Source of the DNA: Dyadobacter fanqingshengii
Lineage (GTDB): Bacteria; Bacteroidota; Bacteroidia; Cytophagales; Spirosomataceae
Assembly: GCF_023822005.2 (NCBI RefSeq)
Contig: NZ_CP098806.1
Location: 3,844,001 to 3,908,000 of the forward strand
Direction: 5' to 3'
Length of the DNA: 64,000 bases
The notes below the pieces were generated by a model. That model made no database searches. It worked only from the letters and a program-made list of their open reading frames with translations, and was not told the origin of the DNA. Positions 19,501-26,821 of the stretch are shown here, piece after piece (within the stretch, counting starts at the first letter, position 1; every line of letters starts with the position of its first letter). Made by a program: the position numbers and the translations under genes.

Positions 19501-20761
19501 TCAGCGATTTATATAAACCATTGGCAGCATTATCAGCGGGCGAAGTCGCACGAATGGGCTGTAAACTTGGATTAGCGGATTTATAAGGAGCCGGTTCGCC
19601 CAGATCGGCGAAACCCACAACGTTCCTGAGCGATTCTGTTGTGGTTGTGCGGTTTGTAACATACACCTCCATACGCGTGACCGTCACACCCGAGGTGATC
19701 GTGGGCGTATTTTGTAACGACTTTTCGTAAATATTCCTGAAATATTGGGATAAGAAAAAGTTGCGGTTTTCGTCATAAGTGTCAGCGCGCAATTCAAAGT
19801 CCCTGCTTTGTGCGCCGCCTCTCAGAACGATCCTTTCCTTACTTGATTTTTGCTGTGAGGCAACAAATGTGGCGCTTAGTCTCCCGAACTGAAAATCGGT
19901 TTTTAAACCGAATAAATTCTGAACACCTGGAATCAACTGGCTATTAATGGCCCAGTTAATGTTCCCTGCTTCAATTTTCCGAATGAAACTCTCTTCCGGA
20001 TTTTTATAATTTAGCTTAATAGCATTTTCAAAGTTGAAGTTAGCCTTGGTATCAAAGTTGGTCTGAAAACCCAGCTGATCACCCAGCCGGGCATCAAAAT
20101 TGATGCTAATCTGCTCATTAAAAATAAATTGTGTATTTCTCCTCTGCCTGATCGGTATGGCGGGATTGTCCAAAAACTGGTGCATCAAGCCGAGGTCCAG
20201 CGATACAAAGCCGGTTGGTTTGAAATTGATAAAATCGTCTCCCAGCAACTTGGAAAGGCCTGGCGGAATGTCCAGTTTCGGTAAGAGTCCTCTCGAACCC
20301 ATTGCGCTTTTCCCATCTTGTCTGCCTGCATATTCGCGAAGCAAACTTTTGAATGCCCTATCCTCCTGAATTTTGTCATAAGTCGAAAGATCCATCCGTT
20401 CGGGCGCACGGTAATTGAAGTTACCAGCCGGTGTTTGAATGCTTTCGGAAACGGCTACTTTGCCCGCACTATCCAGTTGAATGGAAATATTTGCAGGGTC
20501 ACGCAGGTAGAATGGGGAACGGGGCCTCGGCTCAGCAACGCGGTTGGAATAAAAATCTTTCCAACGCATAATAAGCTGGCTACCAGACCTATCGATTTTC
20601 TTTTTGGAAGTATCTTCTCTTACAGTGTCGGCAATCATTGCCCACTCCTGCGCCTGCCCGGAATAAGGTTCGTTCATATCAACGGATACGTTGGCTAACA
20701 GAACAGCGCCTGTTGATATGCTTATCGCCTTAAAAAGAAAGGAGTAAATCGTTGATGACAA
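13592..20761 (-). CDS. sprA: T9SS outer-membrane translocon / gliding protein SprA
   Basis: A 2389-residue giant outer-membrane beta-barrel, the size expected for SprA (SprA/Sov). SprA forms the protein-conducting pore of the type IX secretion system and is needed for gliding in flavobacteria. The N-terminus has a hydrophobic export signal (FLFKAISISTGAVLLANVSV). Recognisable SprA stretches include FINFKPTGFVSLDLGL and, near the C-terminus, repeated aromatic-ended beta strands closing with GGVQLKFNLAE. The reading frame is unbroken over more than 7 kb. It lies between ruvA and gcvH, the conserved setting. The secreted subtilase at 75-2423 with a T9SS tail is a natural client. Confidence 0.97.
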   Translation of the reverse strand: MSSTIYSFLFKAISISTGAVLLANVSVDMNEPYSGQAQEWAMIADTVREDTSKKKIDRSGSQLIMRWKDFYSNRVAEPRPRSPFYLRDPANISIQLDSAGKVAVSESIQTPAGNFNYRAPERMDLSTYDKIQEDRAFKSLLREYAGRQDGKSAMGSRGLLPKLDIPPGLSKLLGDDFINFKPTGFVSLDLGLMHQFLDNPAIPIRQRRNTQFIFNEQISINFDARLGDQLGFQTNFDTKANFNFENAIKLNYKNPEESFIRKIEAGNINWAINSQLIPGVQNLFGLKTDFQFGRLSATFVASQQKSSKERIVLRGGAQSRDFELRADTYDENRNFFLSQYFRNIYEKSLQNTPTITSGVTVTRMEVYVTNRTTTTESLRNVVGFADLGEPAPYKSANPSLQPIRATSPADNAANGLYKSLTSNESFRQVDNTNSAITSLGLERTVDYELLRGAKRLIADRDYSFHPQLGYISLTNALRNDEVLAVSYEYTLNGRSFKVGELTEDYQARRDNEVIALKLLKSSTIRNNTKLPMWNLMMKNVYSLGTSQMDKQGFQLRIIYKDDQTGIDNPNLQESSIANIPLIRLAGLDRLNPVNDLQPDGNFDFVDGITVDSRSGRIIFPVLEPFGSNLSRKFGAGEEQFRNKYVFQELYSTTMIDAQQISERNKFFIKGSYQSSGGAEVQLPFGVLETSVTVTSGGVPLSPGSDYIVEAQIGRVRILNSSVMNSGREIVIEYERPDMFQNQIRSLLGTRLDYMVSRDMSIGATIMKYRERPAGFLSRVSIGNEPVNNTMLGFDINFRKDVPFLTKWLDALPLIQTKEMSSIQFKGEFAKLLPGVSKDVNNRSLVDDFEATRTIYDLSRQPQKWRLAGVPPKFRQSTDGKTLDYAYRRAKISAYTVDNIFGGAQGLGGGGYDPPGNFDDDDRKYYYERLYLPNEIFPNRPIAGLVSYPQNVLDIAYYPSERGMYNYNVDLAADGRLKNPRQNFGAISRAITSDNDFDNANIESIEFWMLDPFINDPKLGAVRDGTEDKPNTTGGKLVFNLGDISEDVIPDERYNFENGLPIVPKQVGVNVDSTAWGYVTKTQYLINAFSNESGARERQDVGLDGLNNDEERTFFKRFIDRLPANLTAEARERILSDPSGDDFQFFLGASLDSADQKVLERYKNYIGMENNSPESLGRNADVTPASTNVPDGEDMNVDNTINDNESYYEYEIDLKPNQLAVGNGYIVDKTVNTADQQTWYLFRVPIKEFSGIIGNMNGFKSIRFMRMYLTDFQQPVVLRFAQLQMVGQQYRKYTSNLDAPGLQEVPEPYDAKFTVGTVSIEENSQQQGSGSTNKYVYAIPPGWKRDQDNTQRPPLLLNEQSMSLCVTDLRDGDSRAVFKNVNLDLLFRKRLRMYVHMQNEQNEDRMVGAFMRIGTDLTQNYYEIDLSSLRSTLPNQANERDVWPEENELNIALADLIEAKAQRNRQLDRNLSVPYTITTADGKYKLTVVGNPDLSSVRVMMIGMRNPKSQDERAKSFCIWVDEMHVEGFDDTGGVAAIAQLNAKLADFATLTASGRLETFGFGSVQQRIGERSRNFTTEYGVSTNIALDKLLPVSWGFSIPLFLSYDRRNVKPHFNPLDPDTPLETSLGNLQSDEERDGYRRMVEENAVKRGINFSNVRKIKTKPGARNHFYDFENFSFTYAFSDDKRRNILTQEYAQRNYRGGISYVYSSQPKPMEPFKNWKATSRWADIIKDVNLTLLPNMVSVRTDVDRRFLKTQLRNADLTTDGIQPLFEKYFWFNRYYDLSWNLTRNMTLSYNSTANSIIDEPMGDINSAEKKDSLWTNFKKLGRMKNFDQKIDLTYRLPLDKIPLVDWMTADYKHSVAYQYQANAFGLKDTLGLPFGDIIRNSKERGITGKVDFVLLYNKLRYLKFANTPSAGRKNFARSPGDIEEIDMRTTDILKSVTRALMTVRGINVSYSIQETTALPGYLRAPKYFGIDDTNAPGLPFVLGQQDRNFQIKAAEKGWITKSEQQNMPFQQTIAKNFSANTTLEPFKDFRLIIEARLTRQDAYQEFYRPDASGEFVSQSPLRNGQFSMSFMSFRTAFAKMNRDNSSPVFDKFRAYRAILRDRLNAENESGGEYNETSQDVLISSFFAAYTGKDPATVRTNPFLKFPMPNWDLSYNGLSQLAGFKRLFSSFTLRHKYMSQYSVGNFTSSLDYEALYVNLSVTGYPLSSRLNELGQYIPVFSMSTITLSEKFQPLVGVEFRTQSRVTARIEYNRDRTIALNLSNSQMAELFNQDVTVNIGFTKNNVAIPFKINGVKKKLKNDMTMQLGLTFRDTRSIQRKFDGENIPIAGNINFQLRPTVNYMVNNRLSVQFYFDRTFNDPLVSNSFYRASTSGGVQLKFNLAE

Positions 20762-20859
20762 GGTAATATACTTATTTAGAGAAGGTTGCAGCTACAATCA
20801 AATCCATCAGAACGACTTTGCTATCGTAAATTTTTTCACCAAATATCATTACAGTTCCG

Positions 20860-21450
20860 TTATCGAAGTGCCAGTTTTATCAGATTCTCAACGGTGATCT
20901 CATGCCCTTCGCGCTTGATGATTAAGTCAAGGCTTTTTTCTGCAGTGGCTTTGGGGATTCCCAGTGTAACCAGTGCAGCCAACGCCTCACTTTTCAAAGT
21001 GCCGGAAGGGCTGTCTATGGTTCTTGGGCCGGTAGACACCAGATCTTCCTTGCGAATCTTATCCCTTAATTCAAGTATTACGCGTTGAGCAGTTTTGGAA
21101 CCGATGCCTTTGATGGATTGGATCAATCGCAGGTCTTCATCAATAATTCCTTGCCGTATTTCTGATGAAGAAAGCGACGACAGCATGACCAGGGCTGTTG
21201 ACGGGCCTACGCCCGATATGCCGATCAAGTCCAGGAAGAGCTTTTTTTCATCATTTCCCCAAAAACCGTATAGTATGTGGGCGTCTTCCCGTATATTCAG
21301 GAACGTTACAAGCTTGCAGCGTTCGCCCAGTTCGGGCAGTGAAGTATAGGTTTGTAAAGAAATCCGAACTTCATAGCCTAATCCGTTTACATCAATAATG
21401 GCATAAGCCGGATCTTTGTAGACTACAGTTCCGTTAACGTAGGCAATCAT
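20860..21450 (-). CDS. ruvA: Holliday junction branch migration protein RuvA
   Basis: A 196-residue DNA-binding subunit of the RuvAB complex. It binds four-way junctions and loads the RuvB motor. The N-terminal OB-fold (MIAYVNGTVVYKDPAYAIID), two helix-hairpin-helix motifs (LIGISGVGPSTALVMLSSLS and IQSIKGIGSKTAQRVILEL) and the C-terminal RuvB-binding domain (EALAALVTLGIPKATAEKSL) are all present in order. Length is normal. It sits 98 bases upstream of sprA on the same strand. Confidence 0.97.
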   Translation of the reverse strand: MIAYVNGTVVYKDPAYAIIDVNGLGYEVRISLQTYTSLPELGERCKLVTFLNIREDAHILYGFWGNDEKKLFLDLIGISGVGPSTALVMLSSLSSSEIRQGIIDEDLRLIQSIKGIGSKTAQRVILELRDKIRKEDLVSTGPRTIDSPSGTLKSEALAALVTLGIPKATAEKSLDLIIKREGHEITVENLIKLALR

Positions 21451-21481
21451 ATAAATAGTATGTGTAATTGACTCTTGTTCA

Positions 21482-23053
21482 CTAGCTGGAAATAATCAAT
21501 TTTTGGCCAGGCTTGATCGCATTTCCTCTGATCCTGTTTTTCTTTTTTAACTGTCCGATTTCCAGTCCGTAACGTTGTGATATGATCCAAAGCGTATCTC
21601 CTTTTTGAACTGTGTGGTAACGCTTTTTAGTATGTCTGTCGTTTCTAACAACTTCTTTCTTAACAGCCGGAGTTGAATTTGCTGCAACTCTTGATCCGCG
21701 AACAGGCACTTTAACCTCTTTCAGAATAACCAGGCGCTGACCTCTGTTAATATTATTGCGGCGCAGGTGATTCCATCTTTTCAGCTCAGAAACCGACACC
21801 CTGTATTTTTTTGAAATCGAATTTAAATTCTCTCCTCTTCTAACGGTGTGTGTAGCTCTTTTTGTACGTGTCTTTTGTAAAACTATTTCGTCACGCCCCT
21901 CGTCAAGATCTTCATCATATTCAGACGTCGATTCCTGGCTCACCATTGCGTAAGGAAATGCAGGATTTTTGCCCATAGAATCCAAGGCAGCACTGTCCAG
22001 TTTCGCAACCAAAACATTGGGTTGCAAAAGCAGTCTGCGGGTGCAGGAATCCATAATGGAGTTTCGGTTGCTTACCAGATAAGTGTACTGCATGCTTGGC
22101 ACTTTGAGTACAAAATCGCGGGTCTGGTCAGGTAAAGAAGTCTTGGTAATTTGTGGATTTAACTTTTTAATGTCCTCAAAATCAATGCTACTGTTTTTGC
22201 AGAATGCCAGCAGGTCAATGTAGCCATTGATATGAATGGTGTCGTTCGGGATCTGGAACTCGGCCTGTGCAGGGTAGATGCCGTGGTCATTGCCGTAGTT
22301 CATCATGTAGTTCATCGCCACATATTGCGGCACATACGAGCGGGTTTCGCGCGGAAGAACATTATAAATAGTCCAGAAAGTTGTTCCGTGCGAGCGGCGC
22401 ATGGCGCGTTTCACATTGCCCGGGCCTGTGTTGTAAGAAGCCAGTGCAAGCTCCCAGTCACCAAAAATATTGTATAGTTGTTTTAAATAACGGCAGGCAG
22501 CTTCGGTTGCTTTTACCGGCTCGAAGCGTTCGTCAATGTATTTGTCCTGATATAGTCCGAACTCACGGCCGGTCGCTGGCATAAACTGCCATAAACCACC
22601 CGCTCTTGCATGCGAAATGACCGTCGGGTTTAAGCCTGATTCGATCATGGACAGATATTTCAGCTCTGTCGGCAAGCCGTGCTTAGCCAGTGTTTTTTCA
22701 AAAATGGGGAAGTAGAGTGGCATCTTCTCCATCATTGTCTGAGTGAATTCTGCCTTTCTATAAATAAAATATTCTACAAACTCGTGAGAAGTTTTGTGAT
22801 AGGTAAGGGGAATTGATTTTTCGAGCTTGGCGAAACGCTCTTTCAAAAGCTCTCCGGAAATAGCCGGTGTGTTGCCAAATTCTTCAACAGCAGGCAAGGC
22901 GGGGATCGCCATTTCTTCTGCTGCTATAATTTTCTCCAGTGTATCCTGCTCGAATGCTAACTTCTCTTGTGGAATAATTGCCATAGCTGGCACAGTTCCT
23001 AGTCCTACACACACGGCTCCGAGCCACAATACTTTTTTCGAAATCCTCATCAA
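21482..23053 (-). CDS. Lytic transglycosylase with two LysM domains (MltD-like)
   Basis: A 523-residue peptidoglycan-cleaving enzyme. A signal peptide (MRISKKVLWLGAVCVGLGTVPAMA) is followed by an SLT domain at ~115-260, with the catalytic glutamate in SMIESGLNP, the motif GLWQFMPATGREFGL, and SYNTGPGNVKRAM. Two C-terminal LysM domains bind glycan: HTVRRGENLNSISKKYRVSV and HTVQKGDTLWIISQRYGLEI. The linker between catalytic and LysM parts is rich in acidic residues. Two adjacent ATG codons (23051-23053 and the next) could each be the start. It probably remodels the wall in the periplasm. It is followed by ruvA on the same strand. Confidence 0.95.
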   Translation of the reverse strand: MMRISKKVLWLGAVCVGLGTVPAMAIIPQEKLAFEQDTLEKIIAAEEMAIPALPAVEEFGNTPAISGELLKERFAKLEKSIPLTYHKTSHEFVEYFIYRKAEFTQTMMEKMPLYFPIFEKTLAKHGLPTELKYLSMIESGLNPTVISHARAGGLWQFMPATGREFGLYQDKYIDERFEPVKATEAACRYLKQLYNIFGDWELALASYNTGPGNVKRAMRRSHGTTFWTIYNVLPRETRSYVPQYVAMNYMMNYGNDHGIYPAQAEFQIPNDTIHINGYIDLLAFCKNSSIDFEDIKKLNPQITKTSLPDQTRDFVLKVPSMQYTYLVSNRNSIMDSCTRRLLLQPNVLVAKLDSAALDSMGKNPAFPYAMVSQESTSEYDEDLDEGRDEIVLQKTRTKRATHTVRRGENLNSISKKYRVSVSELKRWNHLRRNNINRGQRLVILKEVKVPVRGSRVAANSTPAVKKEVVRNDRHTKKRYHTVQKGDTLWIISQRYGLEIGQLKKKNRIRGNAIKPGQKLIISS

Positions 23054-23348
23054 TAAATGTTTTTTGAAGGTTAATCAATTCCCGGTTTTCAATGGCTACT
23101 ACTTGTAAATGAACTCTTTACAAATAAAATTTCCTTGTTAAGATTTTCATCGTTCTGAAAATCTGCCTGATGAACTAGAATAATCTCTAATACATTTTAC
23201 GCTAAACTTAAAAAATTTCGCTGCGGAACGACTCTGAAACTTGCCTGTCATTCCGGCACGATTATTTACTATGTAACCTGAGGGTAAATACAAACATCGT
23301 TTAAAAACGCCGGAAGAAAAAGAATGCATTCATGTTTCTCTTTGATCC

Positions 23349-24848
23349 TCAATGATTTGTATCCAAAACTGCTGCCGACTTTCGATTCAATTCTGTAAGA
23401 TACTGAGCAAAAGCAAGCATTTTCAATTCACCAAAATAAGGAGCCATTATCTGAATTCCAATAGGCATCCCATTTTCGTCTGATCCATTTGGCACTGCAA
23501 CAGCCGGATTTCCCACCACATTTGCCTGCACTGTGAAAATATCAGCCAGATACATTTGCAACGGATCTTCCATTTTTTCACCGATTGTAAACGCGGTTGT
23601 TGGCGTTACCGGTGAAATAAGAAAGTCGAACTGATCAAAAAATCTGTTTGTTTCCTCCTGCACCAATCTTCTAACGCGTTGCGCTTTGGTATAGTATGCG
23701 TCATAATAATTTGCGCTCAGAACAAAAGTACCCAGCAGTATCCTTCTCCTCACCTCTTCACCAAAAGCTTCTGTGCGTGTCTTTTTGTATAAACTTTCCA
23801 AATCCGTCGCTTCGGCACTTCTGTGGCCATAGCGGACACCATCAAAGCGGGACAAATTGGAACTGGCCTCGGCCGTTGTCAATATATAATAAGTAGGAAG
23901 TAGCGAATCAACCAATGGAATTTCTACCGGCGTCACTTCATGGCCCTCAGCGCGCAAGCGGTTGAGCATATCCAGAGTCTGCTGACGAATTTCAGGTGCT
24001 ATTGCTTCACTTTCAACGCTTTCACGGATATAACCAATCTTCGCCTTGCCTGACCATTCCAAATTTTGCGAATAAGCCGGCACTTCCTTCGTAGAAACCG
24101 TGCTGTCGAAATTATCCGCTCCGGCCATGATTTCAATGAGTAGTGCTGCGTCCGCAACGCTCTTCGTAATCGGGCCAATGCAGTCAAATGATGATGCATA
24201 GGCAATCAGGCCATATCTGGAAATCCTGCCATAAGAAGGTTTTACACCTATAACCCCGCAAAATGCGGCAGGCTGACGCACGGAACCGCCCGTATCGCTG
24301 CCCAATGACGCATGGCATAAACCAGCTTGAACCGCAACTGCGGAACCTCCGGAAGATCCGCCCGGCACTTTGGTAGGATCAGCCGCATTCAGTACAGGAC
24401 CAAATGATGAATTTTCATTGGACGAGCCCATTGCGAATTCATCACAATTCTGACGTCCGATTACAATGGCATCTTCATCCAACAACCGTTGAACGGCTGT
24501 GGCCGTGTAGGGAGCGATGTATGTATTGAGAATTTGACTTCCGGCTTGTAAACCGTGTCCTTTGTGCGAAAGCACATCTTTGAGTCCGATTACTAATCCG
24601 GCAAGCCTTCCTGCGGTTCCGTTGGCTATTTTCTCATCAACGGCGATGGCTGCTTGCCTGGCTTCGTCGGCATAGACTTCAACGAAAGCGTTCAGGTGTT
24701 GATTGGACTCGATATTTTGCAAATAATGACTTACTAACTTGACGCATGTCAAATCGCCTCCACGCAAATCTTCCTGAATCTCGGCCAGCGTCAGATACTC
24801 TTTCAATGTAATTTCTTTGTGGGGTTGTAAATAAAGAATCAGAGCCAT
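23349..24848 (-). CDS. gatA: Glutamyl-tRNA(Gln) amidotransferase subunit A
   Basis: A 499-residue amidase-signature enzyme that releases ammonia from glutamine to convert Glu-tRNA(Gln) to Gln-tRNA(Gln) with GatB and GatC. The Ser-cisSer-Lys triad is visible: Lys90 (GLKDVLSHKG), Ser165 (PGGSSGGSA) and Ser189 (SDTGGSVRQP). The spacing matches characterised GatA. The first ~15 residues (MALILYLQPHKEITL) are longer than usual, and a TTG at LKEYLTL could be the true start. The 295 bases after its start of transcription side, between it and the transglycosylase (23054-23348), hold no convincing gene. Confidence 0.96.
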   Translation of the reverse strand: MALILYLQPHKEITLKEYLTLAEIQEDLRGGDLTCVKLVSHYLQNIESNQHLNAFVEVYADEARQAAIAVDEKIANGTAGRLAGLVIGLKDVLSHKGHGLQAGSQILNTYIAPYTATAVQRLLDEDAIVIGRQNCDEFAMGSSNENSSFGPVLNAADPTKVPGGSSGGSAVAVQAGLCHASLGSDTGGSVRQPAAFCGVIGVKPSYGRISRYGLIAYASSFDCIGPITKSVADAALLIEIMAGADNFDSTVSTKEVPAYSQNLEWSGKAKIGYIRESVESEAIAPEIRQQTLDMLNRLRAEGHEVTPVEIPLVDSLLPTYYILTTAEASSNLSRFDGVRYGHRSAEATDLESLYKKTRTEAFGEEVRRRILLGTFVLSANYYDAYYTKAQRVRRLVQEETNRFFDQFDFLISPVTPTTAFTIGEKMEDPLQMYLADIFTVQANVVGNPAVAVPNGSDENGMPIGIQIMAPYFGELKMLAFAQYLTELNRKSAAVLDTNH

Positions 24849-24896
24849 TAAGTATACCCTTAAAGGCTCTGTTATAACTTCGATAAGATGGAAGCG

Positions 24897-25097
24897 CTAT
24901 TTGGGGTCTTCCATACTTTTTTCAATATTTTCCTTAACGTCTTTAGTAGCGTTCTTGAACTCATTGATACCTTGCCCCAAACCGCGCATCAACTCAGGAA
25001 TTTTCTTCGCACCGAAGAATAGTAAAACGAACAAGGCAACCAAAAAGATCTCTTGTCCACCTAATCCCATAAATGCCAAAACGGTTACTGATTCCAT
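24897..25097 (-). CDS. tatA: Twin-arginine translocase subunit TatA
   Basis: A 66-residue Tat pore subunit. One membrane helix ([20 protein letters not shown]), then the conserved [16 protein letters not shown] amphipathic helix and a short charged tail ([12 protein letters not shown]). The start may instead be the ATG giving MGLGGQEIF, ten codons in. It lies 48 bases upstream of gatA on the same strand. The FAD oxidoreductase at 6497-8212 carries a Tat signal and is a possible substrate. TatC is not in the window. Confidence 0.95.
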   Translation of the reverse strand: MESVTVLAFMGLGGQEIFLVALFVLLFFGAKKIPELMRGLGQGINEFKNATKDVKENIEKSMEDPK

Positions 25098-25166
25098 ATC
25101 TGTTTCTTTTTTAATGTTTACAAAAATAAAAATTCTTTTCTACAGAAACTACTAAACGGTTCTGTT

Positions 25167-25598
25167 TTATCCTATGTTAATCGTTTTTTCACTCTTTTCC
25201 CACTGGCTGAATTTTGCAATATCACCGCCCATTGTCTTGATCAGCCAAACAATCAATGCGACGTCATCTGCGATCCCGATCACGGGCAGAAAGTCCGGAA
25301 TCAGGTCAATTGGTGAAACAAAATAAATCAAAACCGCAACAATTGAAATAAGACTTTTCCATGGTAATCCCTTATATTCTCCTGCCGCATAAGCTCTCAC
25401 CATCCTGATCAGCAGCTGCACGCTCGATGCCACTTCCGACAAATTTTCCTTGAACCCCACCCGGTTCATTTTGCCCATTACATCTTTGGCGAGCTCAAAC
25501 AACCGTGCTGAACTCTGCACATAACGGCCAGCCTTTCCGGTTGCCGTCTTGAAAAAAATTGACTTTAAAATCCTTGATATCATTGACCCGTTGTCCAT
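25167..25598 (-). CDS. YkvA family (DUF1232) membrane protein
   Basis: About 143 residues from the ATG at 25596-25598 (MDNGSMISRIL). The frame continues upstream to 25694, but that extension is less basic and atypical. The DUF1232 core is clear: PWKSLISIVAVLIYFVSPID then LIPDFLPVIGIADDVALIVWL, including the family motif SPIDLIPDFLPVIGxxDD. It is predicted to have one or two membrane segments. Function is unknown. It precedes tatA on the same strand and is divergent from mdh. Confidence 0.88.
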   Translation of the reverse strand: MDNGSMISRILKSIFFKTATGKAGRYVQSSARLFELAKDVMGKMNRVGFKENLSEVASSVQLLIRMVRAYAAGEYKGLPWKSLISIVAVLIYFVSPIDLIPDFLPVIGIADDVALIVWLIKTMGGDIAKFSQWEKSEKTINIG

Positions 25599-25791
25599 TG
25601 TATACAGCAAGAAAAAGTGGTTTATAATGCCGATATAACTATTAAGATACGCAAAAAATTGCATTTCGGATTGAGCCCAAGACTTTTCAGGCAAAAAATT
25701 TCATTCCGCTTGGTTTAAACAAATTATGTGTCCTACTTTTAGGAGAAAATTTAAAAAGCATTAATTTCTATACAATTAACCATATTTCTTT

Positions 25792-26718
25792 ATGAAGATT
25801 ACTGTTGTGGGAGCAGGCGCCGTTGGTGCAACTACTGCCGATAATATTATTCGTCGTGAGTTGGCTGAGGAAGTCGTTTTACTGGATATAAAAGAAGGCG
25901 TTAGCGAGGGAAAATCGCTGGATATGTATCAAACAGCCGCATTATTGGGCTTCAATACAAAACCTGTCGGCTCAACCAATGATTATGAAAAAACCAAGGG
26001 TTCTGATGTGGTTGTGATTACTTCCGGCTTGCCGCGCAAGCCTGGTATGACCCGCGAGGAACTGATCGGGATCAATGCAGGAATCGTAAAGGGAGTTACT
26101 GAAAATATTCTTAAATATTCGCCAGACGCCATCATTATCGTGGTTTCCAACCCAATGGATACGATGACTTACCTGGCGCTGAAAGAATCGGGCATCGCGA
26201 AAGAAAAACTGATCGGAATGGGTGGCGCTTTGGATAGTGCGCGTTTCAAAACGTATCTGGCACTGGCTATGAACGCTTCTCCGCTGGATATCCACGGAAT
26301 GGTGATCGGTGGTCACGGTGACACAACCATGATCCCATTGACAAGACTGGCGACTTATAATGGTCTTCCGGTTAGCAATTTCCTTTCCACAGATGAACTG
26401 GAAAAAGTGGCGGCGGATACCATGGTCGGCGGCGCAACTTTGACCAAACTCATCGGAACTTCGGCATGGTATGCACCGGGTGCGGCCACATTGCTTTTAG
26501 TTGAAAGCATCGTCCGTGATCAAAAACGCATTGTTCCCTGCAGCGTTTATCTGGAAGGTGAATATGGGCAGAATGACATCTGTATGGGTGTTCCGGTTGT
26601 GCTGGGTAGAAAAGGCTGGGAAAAGATCATTAAGCTTGAACTGACAGACTCTGAAAAAGCTGCTTTTGAAAAATCGGCCGAGGCTGTAAGATCCATGAAT
26701 GGCGCATTAAACTTATAA
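25792..26718 (+). CDS. mdh: Malate dehydrogenase (LDH-like type)
   Basis: A 308-residue NAD-dependent enzyme interconverting malate and oxaloacetate in the TCA cycle. The Rossmann motif is MKITVVGAGAVGATTA with the NAD-selecting acid at Asp32. The substrate loop RKPGMTR supplies Arg82 and Arg88, which specify malate rather than lactate. Arg151 (SARFKTYLA) and the catalytic His175 (IGGHGDTTM) complete the site. Length is normal. It is a single gene, convergent with the porin gene, and followed by hairpins at 26727-26812. Confidence 0.97.
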   Translation: MKITVVGAGAVGATTADNIIRRELAEEVVLLDIKEGVSEGKSLDMYQTAALLGFNTKPVGSTNDYEKTKGSDVVVITSGLPRKPGMTREELIGINAGIVKGVTENILKYSPDAIIIVVSNPMDTMTYLALKESGIAKEKLIGMGGALDSARFKTYLALAMNASPLDIHGMVIGGHGDTTMIPLTRLATYNGLPVSNFLSTDELEKVAADTMVGGATLTKLIGTSAWYAPGAATLLLVESIVRDQKRIVPCSVYLEGEYGQNDICMGVPVVLGRKGWEKIIKLELTDSEKAAFEKSAEAVRSMNGALNL

Positions 26719-26726
26719 TATGTGAA

Positions 26727-26753
26727 TTTCCGTCATCTTAAAGATGACGGAAA
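26727..26753 (+). other. Perfect inverted repeat after mdh
   Basis: TTTCCGTCATCTT and AAGATGACGGAAA are separated by one base, giving a long stem of ~11 usable pairs in either strand. There is no T-run directly after it. It shares the GTCATC/GATGAC core with the next hairpin (26760-26806), so alternative pairings are possible. It lies between convergent genes and may help stop both transcripts or protect 3' ends. Confidence 0.7.
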
Positions 26754-26759
26754 TTGCTT

Positions 26760-26812
26760 AAATGTCATCAATATAGAAATTCGTTTTTTCTGTAGTGATG
26801 ACATTTTTTATT
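26760..26812 (+). terminator. Terminator hairpin after mdh
   Basis: AAATGTCATCA (26760-26770) pairs with TGATGACATTT (26796-26806). The interior pairs further as TAGAAA with TTTCTG around a small loop. The right arm runs into a T-rich tract (TTTTTTATTT) on the plus strand, as expected for a rho-independent terminator of mdh. Confidence 0.7.
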
Positions 26813-26821
26813 TGAAATGTA

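Noticed and set aside
23147..23329. A 60-codon frame on the minus strand between the lytic transglycosylase and gatA
   Set aside because: Composition is unlike a protein (Ser/Arg/Lys clusters, no motif), there is no signal or domain, and the region looks like leader sequence. I treat 23054-23348 as non-coding.
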